From assembly GCA_902363335.1 (NCBI GenBank), contig CABIZV010000003.1, positions 62,001-126,000 of the forward strand: a stretch of DNA of 64,000 nucleotides. The letters are read 5' to 3'. A program made the position numbers and the translations under genes. Numbering within the stretch: the first letter of the stretch is position 1; each line of letters begins with the position of its first letter. The stretch is from Enterobacteriaceae bacterium (GTDB lineage Bacteria > Pseudomonadota > Gammaproteobacteria > Enterobacterales > Enterobacteriaceae). This document shows, in pieces, positions 50,181 through 58,919 of this stretch. The notes below the pieces were generated by a model that did no database searches, had not been told where the DNA came from, and saw nothing but the letters and a program-made list of their open reading frames with translations.

Positions 50181-50936
50181 CTAGAGTCCTTGTACGCTGG
50201 CGGTAAGCGTGCCGACAATCAGCGTCCAGCCGTCGCAGAGTACGAACAGCATCAGCTTAAACGGCAGCGAGACAATCAGCGGTGACAACATCATCATCCC
50301 CATTGCCATCAGGATACTGGCGACAATCAGGTCGATAACCAGAAACGGAATGTAAATCATAAAGCCAATCTGGAAGGCGGTTTTCAACTCGCTGAGCAGA
50401 TAGGCGGGGGTAACAATCGTCAGATCCTGTTCGCGAGCGTCGCCTTCAATGCCGGCGATACTCATAATCTGCGCCATCGCTTTATTGTTGGTCTGTGCCA
50501 GCATGTACTTCTTCAGCGGCGCTTCGGCTTTCACCAGCGCCTGCTTGAGGGTGATCTGGTCGTTCTGGAACGGCTCTACCGCATCGGTGTAAATCGTCGT
50601 CCACACCGGGCGCATCACCAGCAGCGTAAGCGCCAGCGCAATCCCGGTCAGGATTTTGTTGGGCGGACTTTGTTGCAGGCCCAGCGCCTGACGCAGGATC
50701 GCCAGCACAATAATAAAGCGGGTGAAACAGGTCATCATCAGCATCATCACCGGCAGCAGGCCGAGCAGCGTCATCAGGATCAGGATTTCAATTTTGACGT
50801 TGTAATCCTGACCGGCTGCGGTTGCCGTGGTGCTAAAGAGCGTGATATCGCCGTTTGCCGCCAGCACGGGCTGGGCAAATAACAGGCCGATGAGCAGCAA
50901 CAGCGAGAAACCGCTGCGGTAGAACGTGCGGTTCAT
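50181..50936 (-). CDS. lfiP: Lateral flagellar export protein LfiP (FliP family)
   Basis: A 251-residue export-gate protein with a cleavable signal peptide (FLLLIGLLFAQPVLA) and four helices. Family motifs are TCFTRFIIVLAILRQALGLQQSPPNKILTGIALALTLLVM and IPFLVIDLIVASILMAMGMMMLSP. It overlaps lfiN by 4 nt. No fliO homologue lies between lfiN and lfiP, as is usual for Flag-2 loci (family knowledge). Confidence 0.95.
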   Translation of the reverse strand: MNRTFYRSGFSLLLLIGLLFAQPVLAANGDITLFSTTATAAGQDYNVKIEILILMTLLGLLPVMMLMMTCFTRFIIVLAILRQALGLQQSPPNKILTGIALALTLLVMRPVWTTIYTDAVEPFQNDQITLKQALVKAEAPLKKYMLAQTNNKAMAQIMSIAGIEGDAREQDLTIVTPAYLLSELKTAFQIGFMIYIPFLVIDLIVASILMAMGMMMLSPLIVSLPFKLMLFVLCDGWTLIVGTLTASVQGL

Positions 50937-51331
50937 CGGGTCAGCTCGCCCAGTTCTTTGGCGTTGAACTCAATAATGCGCAGGCCGTACTTGTCGTTTA
51001 AGACAACCACTTCCGCTTTACCAAACGCAATGCCGTTCACTTTAATATCCAGCGGTTCGCCGGCCATTTTATCCAGCTCAATCACGGAATCGCTGTTCAC
51101 CGTCATCAGTTCCGCCAGCGAAATATTCACGGAGGAGACTTCCAGCGTCAGGGTGACAGGGATACGGCTAAATAGGGCCATGCGACGAACGTCGGTTAAC
51201 GGCGCGTTACGCATTTCTGGCTGCAAATCGAGGCGAATATTGCCCTCAACGGTTTCGTCCTGGGTCATATCGCTGAGGTTCAGGTCGTCCAGATCCAGGG
51301 ACTGGCTCAGCTCATGTTGCAAATCACTCAT
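50933..51331 (-). CDS. lfiN: Lateral flagellar C-ring protein LfiN (FliN family)
   Basis: A 132-residue switch-complex protein. An acidic N-terminal tail (SQSLDLDDLNLSDMTQDET) precedes the SpoA/SurfaceAntigen domain at about residues 50-130 (RIPVTLTLEVSSVNISLAELMTVNSDSVIELDKMAGEPLDIKVNGIAFGKAEVVVLNDKYGLRI). ATG 51331 gives the normal FliN length; the frame is open 38 codons further upstream inside lfiM. It overlaps lfiM by 8 nt. Confidence 0.94.
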   Translation of the reverse strand: MSDLQHELSQSLDLDDLNLSDMTQDETVEGNIRLDLQPEMRNAPLTDVRRMALFSRIPVTLTLEVSSVNISLAELMTVNSDSVIELDKMAGEPLDIKVNGIAFGKAEVVVLNDKYGLRIIEFNAKELGELTR

Positions 51332-52208
51332 ATTGCTTCTCGGTTGTCTTGTCATGGATATCGCACAAGAAAAGCTTGCTGCGATCTTCGGCGATAGCGG
51401 CTTCAAAAATTTGTTCTTTACCGATAAATACCGGCAAAGGTTCATTTATTGCGATAGGGATAATGTCCCCGGGTTTGATATCTGCAATCTGCGCGACGGT
51501 CAGATTCAGGCTCGCCAGGCGGCCGGTGAGCGTCAACGGCAGACTATCGAACAGGCGTTCGATTTGCCCGGTGCTTAGGGTTGTGCTCTTTTCGATGTCG
51601 CGCTCGAGGGCATCCGGCGTGCGTAAGGTCGCCAGCATCTGGTCAACATGGTGGTTGTCGAGCAGGATGGTGAAGCTGCCGTTGCTGTATCCTTCAAGCG
51701 TGAAGGTAATGCACCATGCCCACTGACTGATGACCGTGGAATAATCAACTTTAATATCCAGGTCTTCACCGAAGGTCTCTTTACAAATAGCCAGGGAAGT
51801 GAGCTCCTGGCCCAACTTACTTTTCAGGCGTTCTTCGGTTTTGGTGATCGGTAACGATTCGTCAGGCTCAATCTGGCTGCTGTCTTTGCTCAGGCCATAA
51901 TAATCATGAAGAATATTTAATAATAATATTCTATCGATAACAAAAGCGATATTCCCATAAGGCGTTGAGAATATTTGAGCATTCTTATAATTCTGATCTA
52001 TAGCAAAGCTCATAGATTCTAACGCGGCGTTAACACGTAGCTTCTTCAGAAAGTAAATGCTCAGACGTGCATCAAGGATGTCAAAGTTGTCGTTCATTAA
52101 CTTAGGCAGTTTATGCCATGGACGACCGAGTTTGCTGACATCAAGTTTAACCAGATCAGGAAGATTATCCTGATGATGGATTCTGATTCTCTGTGAAGCA
52201 GGGTACAT
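51324..52208 (-). CDS. lfiM: Divergent lateral flagellar switch protein LfiM (FliM family)
   Basis: A 294-residue FliM-like C-ring protein. The middle CheC-like domain spans roughly residues 40-200 and a C-terminal SpoA domain about 215-290 (LSTGQIERLFDSLPLTLTGRLASLNLTVAQIADIKPGDIIPIAINEPLPVFIGKEQIFEA). The N-terminus (MYPASQRIRIHHQDNLPDLVKLD) lacks the LSQxEIDALL CheY-binding peptide of ordinary FliM. It is the first gene of the minus-strand operon, read divergently from lafK. Base composition is more AT-rich in its 5' half than in its neighbours. Confidence 0.82.
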   Translation of the reverse strand: MYPASQRIRIHHQDNLPDLVKLDVSKLGRPWHKLPKLMNDNFDILDARLSIYFLKKLRVNAALESMSFAIDQNYKNAQIFSTPYGNIAFVIDRILLLNILHDYYGLSKDSSQIEPDESLPITKTEERLKSKLGQELTSLAICKETFGEDLDIKVDYSTVISQWAWCITFTLEGYSNGSFTILLDNHHVDQMLATLRTPDALERDIEKSTTLSTGQIERLFDSLPLTLTGRLASLNLTVAQIADIKPGDIIPIAINEPLPVFIGKEQIFEAAIAEDRSKLFLCDIHDKTTEKQYE

Positions 52209-52724
52209 GATTATTCCGGTTTGCTATAAATACCTGATGAGGCTATTGCCTGTGCTTTTGCTAACGGGCAATGGACACGAAATTATTTTCTGGTTGCATT
52301 TGAGTTTTGAGTAAGTTGTGACGCTCTACTTCAACATCGAAGATTCTTCGTCGGTGGAAAACTCAAATACCTTTTTATTCAGAGTGTGGATTAGACCGTT
52401 ATACCATGTTTATTGCAATAGACATTCGGTTATTAATCCATTATTTTTCCGCTGGATCACAGATTAATATCTATCGTAAAATCTTGATTTTTTTGAATTA
52501 ATGTTTTAATACGCATTAAAAATGGGACAATTCTTAGCCGCTGGGTATACTAGGCAACGTATTTTCACGGAAGGATATTTTCCCCGTGCAGATATCGCAG
52601 TATTAAATCTTTATTAGCGTTATAAATGTGCTTTAAACTCTCCATGTAGCAATGTGGGTTTATCGGGCCGCTAATAAAGATTTAACCTATTCTTCTATTT
52701 GTTCTTTTTTACTGGTACTCCAAA
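52209..52724. promoter_or_regulatory. Divergent control region between lfiM and lafK
   Basis: A 516-nt AT-rich spacer without an ORF. It holds a 7-bp dyad TTTTAAT-acgc-ATTAAAA (52504-52521) and a long 17-bp inverted repeat (see 52603-52685). Reading both strands for the sigma-54 pattern GG-N10-GC gave no convincing site. Confidence 0.6.
52603..52685. repeat. 17-bp perfect inverted repeat upstream of lafK
   Basis: TTAAATCTTTATTAGCG (52603-52619) recurs exactly as its complement CGCTAATAAAGATTTAA (52669-52685), separated by 49 nt. It ends 39 nt before the lafK start. Either a long stem-loop in the lafK leader or two oppositely oriented binding sites is possible. Confidence 0.85.
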
Positions 52725-53756
52725 ATGAGCATTATCATTGAACGTGAAGACTGTACTGGAAATAGTTTCGTGGCTGTTTCCCCTGCCAGCGTGGGCGTAA
52801 TCTCATTAGCTCGTCGCGTTGCGAAATATAATGTTTCCGTATTGGTTACTGGCGAGACAGGAACAGGCAAGGAATGCGTTGCTAAATATATTCATGAACA
52901 CGCTTGTGGCAGTGACGCTCCGTATGTCGGAGTGAACTGTGCGGCTATTCCAGAAAGCATGCTGGAAGCCGTTTTATTCGGATATGAAAAAGGTGCATTC
53001 ACCGGTGCGGTAGCCAGCGTGGCCGGTAAGTTTGAACAGGCAAACGGCGGAACGCTGCTGCTGGATGAAATTGGTGATATGCCGCTTTCATTACAGGCGA
53101 AGTTATTACGCGTGTTGCAGGAGCAGGAAGTCGAACGTTTGGGAAGCCATAAACGTATTCCCCTCGATATTCGTCTGGTGGCTTCTACCAATAAAGACTT
53201 ACAGGTAGAGATTGCTGAAGGTCGTTTCCGTCAGGATCTATTTTACCGTATTTCGGTGGTGCCTATTCACATTACCCCACTGCGTGAACGCAAGCAGGAT
53301 ATCTTGCCGCTGGTCCAGCGCTTTATCGCCAAATACCGCGCTTTCCATAAAGGTGATGTTCGTTTAAGCGACGACGCGCGAAACGCGCTGCTCGGCTATG
53401 ACTGGCCGGGCAATGTGCGTGAACTGGAGAACGTTATCCAGCGCGGCATGATCCTTGGCAACGGTGACGAAATTAAAGCCGCAGACTTTGGTCTGGTGCC
53501 GCGCGTCCCGCTTCCTGAATCACCGGGCGTGGGCGTGATGCCTGCCTATCGGGAACAGGATGCGAGCAGCTCGGCGATTCGTGACGTCAAACTGCACGGA
53601 CGTCTGGCGGAATATCAGTACATCATCGATCTGCTTAAACGCCATCAAGGCAACAAATCGAAAACGGCGGAGTTCCTGGGCATTACGCCAAGAGCACTGC
53701 GCTACCGCCTTGCGTCAATGCGTGACGAAGGCATTGATATTGAATGTTATTCCTGA
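52725..53756 (+). CDS. lafK: Sigma-54-dependent activator LafK, without receiver domain
   Basis: A 343-residue AAA+ enhancer-binding protein, the likely master activator of the lateral flagellar genes. The AAA+ core begins almost at the N-terminus: Walker A GETGTGKE at residues 43-50, the sigma-54 contact loop GAFTGA at 90-95, Walker B GGTLLLDEIGD near 110, and the WPGNVRELENVI sensor region near 228. A Fis-type HTH closes the protein (GNKSKTAEFLGITPRALRYRL). Only about 20 residues precede the AAA+ domain, so no receiver or sensor domain exists. It heads the lfiEFGHIJ operon. Confidence 0.92.
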   Translation: MSIIIEREDCTGNSFVAVSPASVGVISLARRVAKYNVSVLVTGETGTGKECVAKYIHEHACGSDAPYVGVNCAAIPESMLEAVLFGYEKGAFTGAVASVAGKFEQANGGTLLLDEIGDMPLSLQAKLLRVLQEQEVERLGSHKRIPLDIRLVASTNKDLQVEIAEGRFRQDLFYRISVVPIHITPLRERKQDILPLVQRFIAKYRAFHKGDVRLSDDARNALLGYDWPGNVRELENVIQRGMILGNGDEIKAADFGLVPRVPLPESPGVGVMPAYREQDASSSAIRDVKLHGRLAEYQYIIDLLKRHQGNKSKTAEFLGITPRALRYRLASMRDEGIDIECYS

Positions 53757-53775
53757 GGCCAGGAAGGAAAAAATC

Positions 53776-54144
53776 ATGGAAAAAATAGCTGCCGCAGGTA
53801 TTAACACCGCGCAACAGGCGCTGCTCAGCCGGATGGAGCAGACAGCCATGCTGGCTTCTGCTGGGTCGATTAACGCAGCAACGGAGATTGCTCCAGCAAA
53901 CGGTGCCTTTACCCGCACGGCGCCGGTCTCTTTTTCCAGCGTACTGAATAACGCCATCAACAACGTTGATGCGTTACAGCACAGCGCAGGGGCAAAACAG
54001 ACCGCCATAGATATGGGTCAGAGCGACGATTTAGCCGGCGCAATGATTGAGAGTCAGAAAGCCAGTGTGGCCTTCTCGGCGATGATGCAGGTGCGCAATA
54101 AGCTCAATAGCGCGCTGGACGAAGTGATGAATATTTCGCTGTAA
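53776..54144 (+). CDS. lfiE: Lateral flagellar MS-ring/rod adaptor LfiE (FliE family)
   Basis: A 122-residue export substrate that joins the MS ring to the proximal rod. The FliE signature is in the C-terminal half: MGQSDDLAGAMIESQKASVAFSAMMQVRNKLNSALDEVMNISL. ATG 53776 has AGGAAGGA ahead; the frame is open 72 codons further into lafK without a ribosome site. It is 19 nt after the lafK stop. Confidence 0.92.
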   Translation: MEKIAAAGINTAQQALLSRMEQTAMLASAGSINAATEIAPANGAFTRTAPVSFSSVLNNAINNVDALQHSAGAKQTAIDMGQSDDLAGAMIESQKASVAFSAMMQVRNKLNSALDEVMNISL

Positions 54145-54154
54145 GGTCTGTACC

Positions 54155-55846
54155 GTGTTAAACAAAATCAAAGATCGTCTTCCTGCCCTCCCTGTTCCTG
54201 CTGGCGCGATGAATCCTAAGCTGCTGATGATTGTCGGCGGCGTGGTGCTCGCGCTGGCTATTGTGGCATCGCTTTGGAAAAGCAATCAGGGCTACGTGGC
54301 GCTGTACGGCGCGCAGGAAAGTATCCCTGTCTCCCAGGTCGTTGAAGTCCTCGGGGCGGAGAATATCGCCTACCGTATCAATCCTGATAACGGTCAGGTG
54401 CTGGTCACCGAAAATACCCTCTCTCGGGCGCGTATGGCGCTGGCGGCGAAAGGCATTAGCGCCGCCATGCCGGATGGCTACGAGCTTATGGATAAAGAAG
54501 AGATGCTCGGCAGCAGCCAGTTTATTCAGAACGTGCGTTATAAGCGCAGTCTGGAAGGCGAGCTGGCGAAGAGCATTATGGCGCTAAACCCGGTCGAGCA
54601 CGCTCGTGTGCACCTGGGGCTTAGCGAATCCAGCTCCTTTGTCCTGACCAATAAGCCTAACAGCAGCGCCTCTGTCGTGGTGCAACTGCGCTCCGGCAAG
54701 CAATTAGATGAGCAGCAAGTTGCCTCCATTGTGCAGCTGGTTTCCGGTTCTGTACCGGGGATGACGCCGGCGAGCGTGCGCGTAGTCGATCAGATGGGGA
54801 ACTTACTGTCTGACGGCGTGGCGGGCCCGGACGGCACCATGGCGAGTAAACGCATGGGCGACGATGTGGTGCAGCGTATCCGCGAAGACACCAGCAAAAA
54901 TATCGCCAGCCTGCTGACCTCACTGGTAGGGGCCGGTAATTACCGTATTAGCGTGGCGCCCACCGTTGATTTAAGCCGTGTGGAAGAGACTCAGGAACGC
55001 CTGGGGAAAGATCCGCGCGTCAGCGATGAGCAGCTTAGCCAGGAAAATACCACCAATGAAATGGCCTTTGGTATTCCGGGCTCTCTGAGTAACCGCCCGG
55101 TCAATCAGAATCCGCAGGCGGCGGCCGCACAGGCAGCAGGTGCCGATCCGGCGGCTGCGGCGGCAAACACAGCGACCACCAATACCAGCGATCCGCGTTC
55201 TTTGATGAATCGTACTCAGGAACAGCGCAAATACGCGTTCGACCGCGATATCCGCCACATCCGTCACCCTGGCTACAAGCTTGAGAAGATGAGCGTGGCC
55301 GTGGCGCTGAACCAGACGGCTCCGGCTTTAGCCAATATTACGCCAACGCAACTGACCTCAATTACGCGTCTGGTGGAGAGCGCCGCCGGAATCGATAAAC
55401 AACGTGGCGATGCGCTGACGCTTGATGTGCTGGCCTTCACGGTGCCGGTGGCAGATAGCGTGCTGAATGAGAAATGGTGGAAAGACCCGGATATGCAGTA
55501 CTGGGGGCAAAGCGGCGGTATTGGCCTGCTGGCATTGCTGACCCTGCTGTTTGGCGTGCGTCCGTTAGCGCAACGCATTGGCCGTCGTGAACGCATTGTT
55601 AAGGATGCAGGCCAGCGTGACCAGAATCTGCTGTCCGATGACACCACGGTGATGGAGGACGAACTGTCCAGCCTGCCGAAAGTTGGCTTTAACAATAATG
55701 ATGAGCTGCTGCCGCCGCAAAGTTCCGGTCTGGAAACCAAAGTGGAGTACCTCCAGATTCTGGCCCAGAGCGAAACCGAACGCGTCGCAGATGTTCTGAA
55801 ACAATGGATCAACAGCAATGACCGAAGCAACAGCAAACAGGACTAA
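54155..55846 (+). CDS. lfiF: Lateral flagellar MS-ring protein LfiF (FliF family)
   Basis: A 563-residue membrane ring protein with two helices, at about residues 25-45 (LLMIVGGVVLALAIVASLW) and 445-465 (GGIGLLALLTLLFGVRPLA), flanking a large periplasmic region. YscJ/FliF motifs include YRINPDNGQVLVTENTLSRARMALAAKG and ALNPVEHARVHLGLSESSSFV. An Ala-rich segment near residue 330 is low complexity. The C-terminal tail that binds FliG ends in RVADVLKQWI. The start is a GTG at 54155. It overlaps lfiG by 29 nt. Confidence 0.94.
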   Translation: MLNKIKDRLPALPVPAGAMNPKLLMIVGGVVLALAIVASLWKSNQGYVALYGAQESIPVSQVVEVLGAENIAYRINPDNGQVLVTENTLSRARMALAAKGISAAMPDGYELMDKEEMLGSSQFIQNVRYKRSLEGELAKSIMALNPVEHARVHLGLSESSSFVLTNKPNSSASVVVQLRSGKQLDEQQVASIVQLVSGSVPGMTPASVRVVDQMGNLLSDGVAGPDGTMASKRMGDDVVQRIREDTSKNIASLLTSLVGAGNYRISVAPTVDLSRVEETQERLGKDPRVSDEQLSQENTTNEMAFGIPGSLSNRPVNQNPQAAAAQAAGADPAAAAANTATTNTSDPRSLMNRTQEQRKYAFDRDIRHIRHPGYKLEKMSVAVALNQTAPALANITPTQLTSITRLVESAAGIDKQRGDALTLDVLAFTVPVADSVLNEKWWKDPDMQYWGQSGGIGLLALLTLLFGVRPLAQRIGRRERIVKDAGQRDQNLLSDDTTVMEDELSSLPKVGFNNNDELLPPQSSGLETKVEYLQILAQSETERVADVLKQWINSNDRSNSKQD

Positions 55847-56846
55847 TAATGCCAGCAGCAGCCGCAGCCGCCTGGAGCAGGCGGCGATCCTGCTGCTAAG
55901 CGTGGGTGAAGAGGCGGCCGCACAGGTCATGCAAAAACTCAACCGCGAAGAAGTGGTGCTACTGAGCGAAACCATGGCGCGTTTGCATGACGTGAAGGTG
56001 AATCAAGCGCGTCAGGCGATGAATAACTTTTTCTCTGACTACAGCGAACAAAGTGGCATCAACGGCGCATCGCGTTCGTACCTGCGAAGTATTCTGGAAA
56101 AAGCGCTGGGCAGTGAAATTGCGCGTAGCGTGATTAATGGCATCTACGGCGATGAAATTCGCTACCGCATGGCGCGCCTTCAGTGGGTAGATACGCCGCA
56201 GCTGGCGGCATTGATTGAGCAAGAACACCTGCAATTGCAGGCGGTGTTCCTTGCCTTCCTGCCGCCGGATATCGCCGCCAGCGTGCTGAGCGTGCTGCCG
56301 CGCGAGCGCCAGGATGAAATCATCTACCGCATTGCCCGTCTGGACGACATCAACCGTGATGTGATTGACGAGCTGGATCGCTTAATTGACCGCGGAATTG
56401 CTGTGCTCTCCGAACACGGTTCGAAGGTGGTGGGCATCAAGCACGCTGCCAATATCGTCAACCGTATTCCTAGCAACCAGCAGGAGCTGCTGGATCAGCT
56501 GCGCGAACGTGATGAGAGCGTGGTGGACGATCTGCAGGACGAAATGTACGAATTCTTTATCCTCAGTCGCCAGACGCCGATGACGTTGCAGCGCCTGATG
56601 GATGAAGTGCCGATCGACGAGTGGGCCGTGGCGCTGAAAGGCACCGAGCCGGTCTTGCGTCAGGCAATTTTCAACGTGATGCCAAAGCGCCAGGTGACCT
56701 TACTGCAAAGCACAACCAGCCGCCTGGGGCCGGTTCCTGTCAGCCGCATTGAGCAGGTGCGTAAAGAGATTATGCAGACCCTGCGCCAACTGGTTGATGA
56801 AGGTGAAATTCAGGTGCAGCTGTTCGCAGAGCAGACGGTGGAATAA
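55818..56846 (+). CDS. lfiG: Lateral flagellar motor switch protein LfiG (FliG family)
   Basis: A 342-residue rotor protein carrying the torque-generating C-terminal domain. The N domain (residues 15-110) begins LEQAAILLLSVGEEAAAQVMQKLNREEV. The middle domain has the EHPQ-like region AALIEQEHLQLQAVFLAFLPPDIAASVLSVLPRERQDEI, and the C domain contains VPIDEWAVALKGTEPVLRQAIFNVMPKRQ with its charged ridge. The start lies 29 nt inside lfiF. lfiH follows after 2 nt. Confidence 0.94.
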   Translation: MTEATANRTNNASSSRSRLEQAAILLLSVGEEAAAQVMQKLNREEVVLLSETMARLHDVKVNQARQAMNNFFSDYSEQSGINGASRSYLRSILEKALGSEIARSVINGIYGDEIRYRMARLQWVDTPQLAALIEQEHLQLQAVFLAFLPPDIAASVLSVLPRERQDEIIYRIARLDDINRDVIDELDRLIDRGIAVLSEHGSKVVGIKHAANIVNRIPSNQQELLDQLRERDESVVDDLQDEMYEFFILSRQTPMTLQRLMDEVPIDEWAVALKGTEPVLRQAIFNVMPKRQVTLLQSTTSRLGPVPVSRIEQVRKEIMQTLRQLVDEGEIQVQLFAEQTVE

Positions 56847-56848
56847 CC

Positions 56849-57607
56849 ATGTTTAAGAAACGGAGCTTTCCGCTGGATGCGCTGACCTCTCGCCGTCAGG
56901 CGGTGGTCAAACCGCGGTTGCATCAATTCCCGCCGTTACGCAAGCGTAGGGCGACCTCTCATGTTCAGGCCAACGATGACGCCGTGGCGACTGCCGATCC
57001 TGCGGCCTATCAGCAGCAACTGGAGGAAGGCTTTCGCGAAGGCGTGAACCAGGGCTTTGCCCAGGGGATGAGCGAAGGGAAGGAAGAAGGCTACCAGGAA
57101 GGCGTACGTCTTGGCTTTGATGAAGGCATGCGTAAGGGGCTTGCGGAAGGTAAACAGCAGGCGCGCCAGCAGTTCCTCGAAGCTGCCGCCCCGTTTGAGC
57201 GCGTGACCGCCGATGTGCAGAGCTTCCTTGAAAGCTATGAACAGCGCCGCCGGGAAGAGCTGATGCAATTGGTGGAAAAAGTGACCCGCCAGGTGATTCG
57301 TTGCGAACTGGCGCTGCATCCGACCCAGCTTCTGGCACTGGTGGATGAAGCGTTGACCAGTTTGCCGCAGCCGCCGGAGCAGATCCGCGTACTGCTGAAT
57401 GCCGAAGAGTACCGTCGTATCAATGAAGCCGAGCCGGAGAAAGCCCGTGAATGGGGTCTGGCTGCCGACCCAGCGCTGGAGCCGGGCGAGTGCCGTGTGG
57501 TGACGGATACCACGGAAATGGACGTGGGTTGCCAGCATCGCCTCGACCAGTGCGTTGCCGTATTAAAAGATAATCTGCTGCCGGAAGCGGTCCATGAGCA
57601 ACCTTGA
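56849..57607 (+). CDS. lfiH: Lateral flagellar export regulator LfiH (FliH family)
   Basis: A 252-residue stator-like negative regulator of the export ATPase. Residues about 60-105 contain the GxxxG-repeat coil typical of FliH (FREGVNQGFAQGMSEGKEEGYQEGVRLGFDEGMRKG). The C-terminal half (about 125-245) has LMQLVEKVTRQVIRCELALHPTQLLALVDEAL. It overlaps lfiI by 14 nt. Confidence 0.92.
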   Translation: MFKKRSFPLDALTSRRQAVVKPRLHQFPPLRKRRATSHVQANDDAVATADPAAYQQQLEEGFREGVNQGFAQGMSEGKEEGYQEGVRLGFDEGMRKGLAEGKQQARQQFLEAAAPFERVTADVQSFLESYEQRRREELMQLVEKVTRQVIRCELALHPTQLLALVDEALTSLPQPPEQIRVLLNAEEYRRINEAEPEKAREWGLAADPALEPGECRVVTDTTEMDVGCQHRLDQCVAVLKDNLLPEAVHEQP

Positions 57608-58913
57608 TTTCGAACAGGCGCTGCGCTCGATTGAGCATATCGATCTCGCCCGCGTGGCCGGGCGTCTGGTGCGCGTCAACGGTATCCTGCTGGAGTGCGT
57701 GGGTTGCCGTCTGGCGATAGGCCAGATGTGTCACGTCGAGAGTATTGACCAGGAGATGATAGAAGCACAGGTAGTAGGCTTTGACCGTGAAGTGACCTAC
57801 CTGATGCCGTTCAAGCAGCCGTCAGGTCTGATTGCGGGCGCGCGCGTCTTTCCCGCGGCCAAAAGTGAAGGCGTAATGATTGGCGATCGCTGGCTGGGGC
57901 GCGTCGTGAACGGCCTCGGCGAGCCGCTTGACGACAAAGGCAAACTGGGCGGTGAAACGCTATTGCCCCAGCAATTGCCGCAGGTTCATCCGCTCAAACG
58001 CCAGCCGGTGGAAGCCCCGCTGGATGTGGGCGTGCGTGCGATTAACGGCCTGCTCACCATTGGTAAAGGCCAGCGCGTGGGGCTGATGGCGGGCAGCGGC
58101 GTGGGTAAAAGCGTGCTGCTTGGCATGATCACCCGCTACACCCAGGCTGAAGTGGTGGTAGTAGGGCTTATCGGCGAACGTGGCCGCGAAGTTAAAGAAT
58201 TTATCGACAATTCGCTACAGGCTGAGGGGCTGGCGAAATCGGTGATTGTGGCGGCACCGGCGGACGAATCGCCGCTGATGCGTATTAAGGCTACTGAGCT
58301 TTGCCACACCATTGCCAGCTACTACCGCGATAAAGGCAAAGATGTGCTGCTGCTGGTCGATTCGCTGACCCGTTATGCCATGGCGCAGCGTGAAATTGCG
58401 CTGTCGCTGGGTGAACCGCCCGCCACCAAAGGCTATCCGCCTTCGGCGTTCAGCATGATCCCCCGTCTTGTAGAGAGCGCGGGCAACAGCGAAAGCACAG
58501 GATCGATGACCGCCATCTATACCGTACTGGCGGAAGGTGACGATCAGCAGGATCCGATCGTTGACTGCGCGCGTGCGGTGCTCGACGGTCATATCGTTCT
58601 GTCACGCCATCTGGCGGAATCAGGACACTATCCGGCCATTGATATTGGCCAGTCTATCAGCCGTTGTATGAGCCAGGTTACCGATCGTGAACATCAGCTT
58701 GCCGCGCGAACGCTTAAACAGCTGTATGCCGAATACCAAAGCATTAAACCGTTGATCCCGCTGGGAGGGTACGTTGCCGGGGCCGATCCGCTGGCCGATA
58801 GAGCCGTGCGTCTTTCTCCTGCCATCACGCAGTTCTTACAGCAGGAAGTGCGCGATGCAGCCCTCATGGACGCGACCGTCACCGACCTATGCACACTGGC
58901 GAAAGCAGGGTAA
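57594..58913 (+). CDS. lfiI: Lateral flagellar export ATPase LfiI (FliI family)
   Basis: A 439-residue F1-beta-like hexameric ATPase for flagellar export. Walker A AGSGVGKS is at residues 166-173, Walker B is DVLLLVDSLTRYAMAQREIALSLGEPP near 255, and the conserved GERGREVKEFI lies near 192. Length equals that of ordinary FliI. It begins inside lfiH and is followed by lfiJ after 6 nt. Confidence 0.96.
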   Translation: MSNLDFEQALRSIEHIDLARVAGRLVRVNGILLECVGCRLAIGQMCHVESIDQEMIEAQVVGFDREVTYLMPFKQPSGLIAGARVFPAAKSEGVMIGDRWLGRVVNGLGEPLDDKGKLGGETLLPQQLPQVHPLKRQPVEAPLDVGVRAINGLLTIGKGQRVGLMAGSGVGKSVLLGMITRYTQAEVVVVGLIGERGREVKEFIDNSLQAEGLAKSVIVAAPADESPLMRIKATELCHTIASYYRDKGKDVLLLVDSLTRYAMAQREIALSLGEPPATKGYPPSAFSMIPRLVESAGNSESTGSMTAIYTVLAEGDDQQDPIVDCARAVLDGHIVLSRHLAESGHYPAIDIGQSISRCMSQVTDREHQLAARTLKQLYAEYQSIKPLIPLGGYVAGADPLADRAVRLSPAITQFLQQEVRDAALMDATVTDLCTLAKAG

Positions 58914-58919
58914 TACGCG

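Noticed and set aside
52209..52724. Sigma-54 (-24/-12) promoters for lfiM or lafK
   Set aside because: Reading both strands for GG-N10-GC gave no site with the right spacing and flanks.
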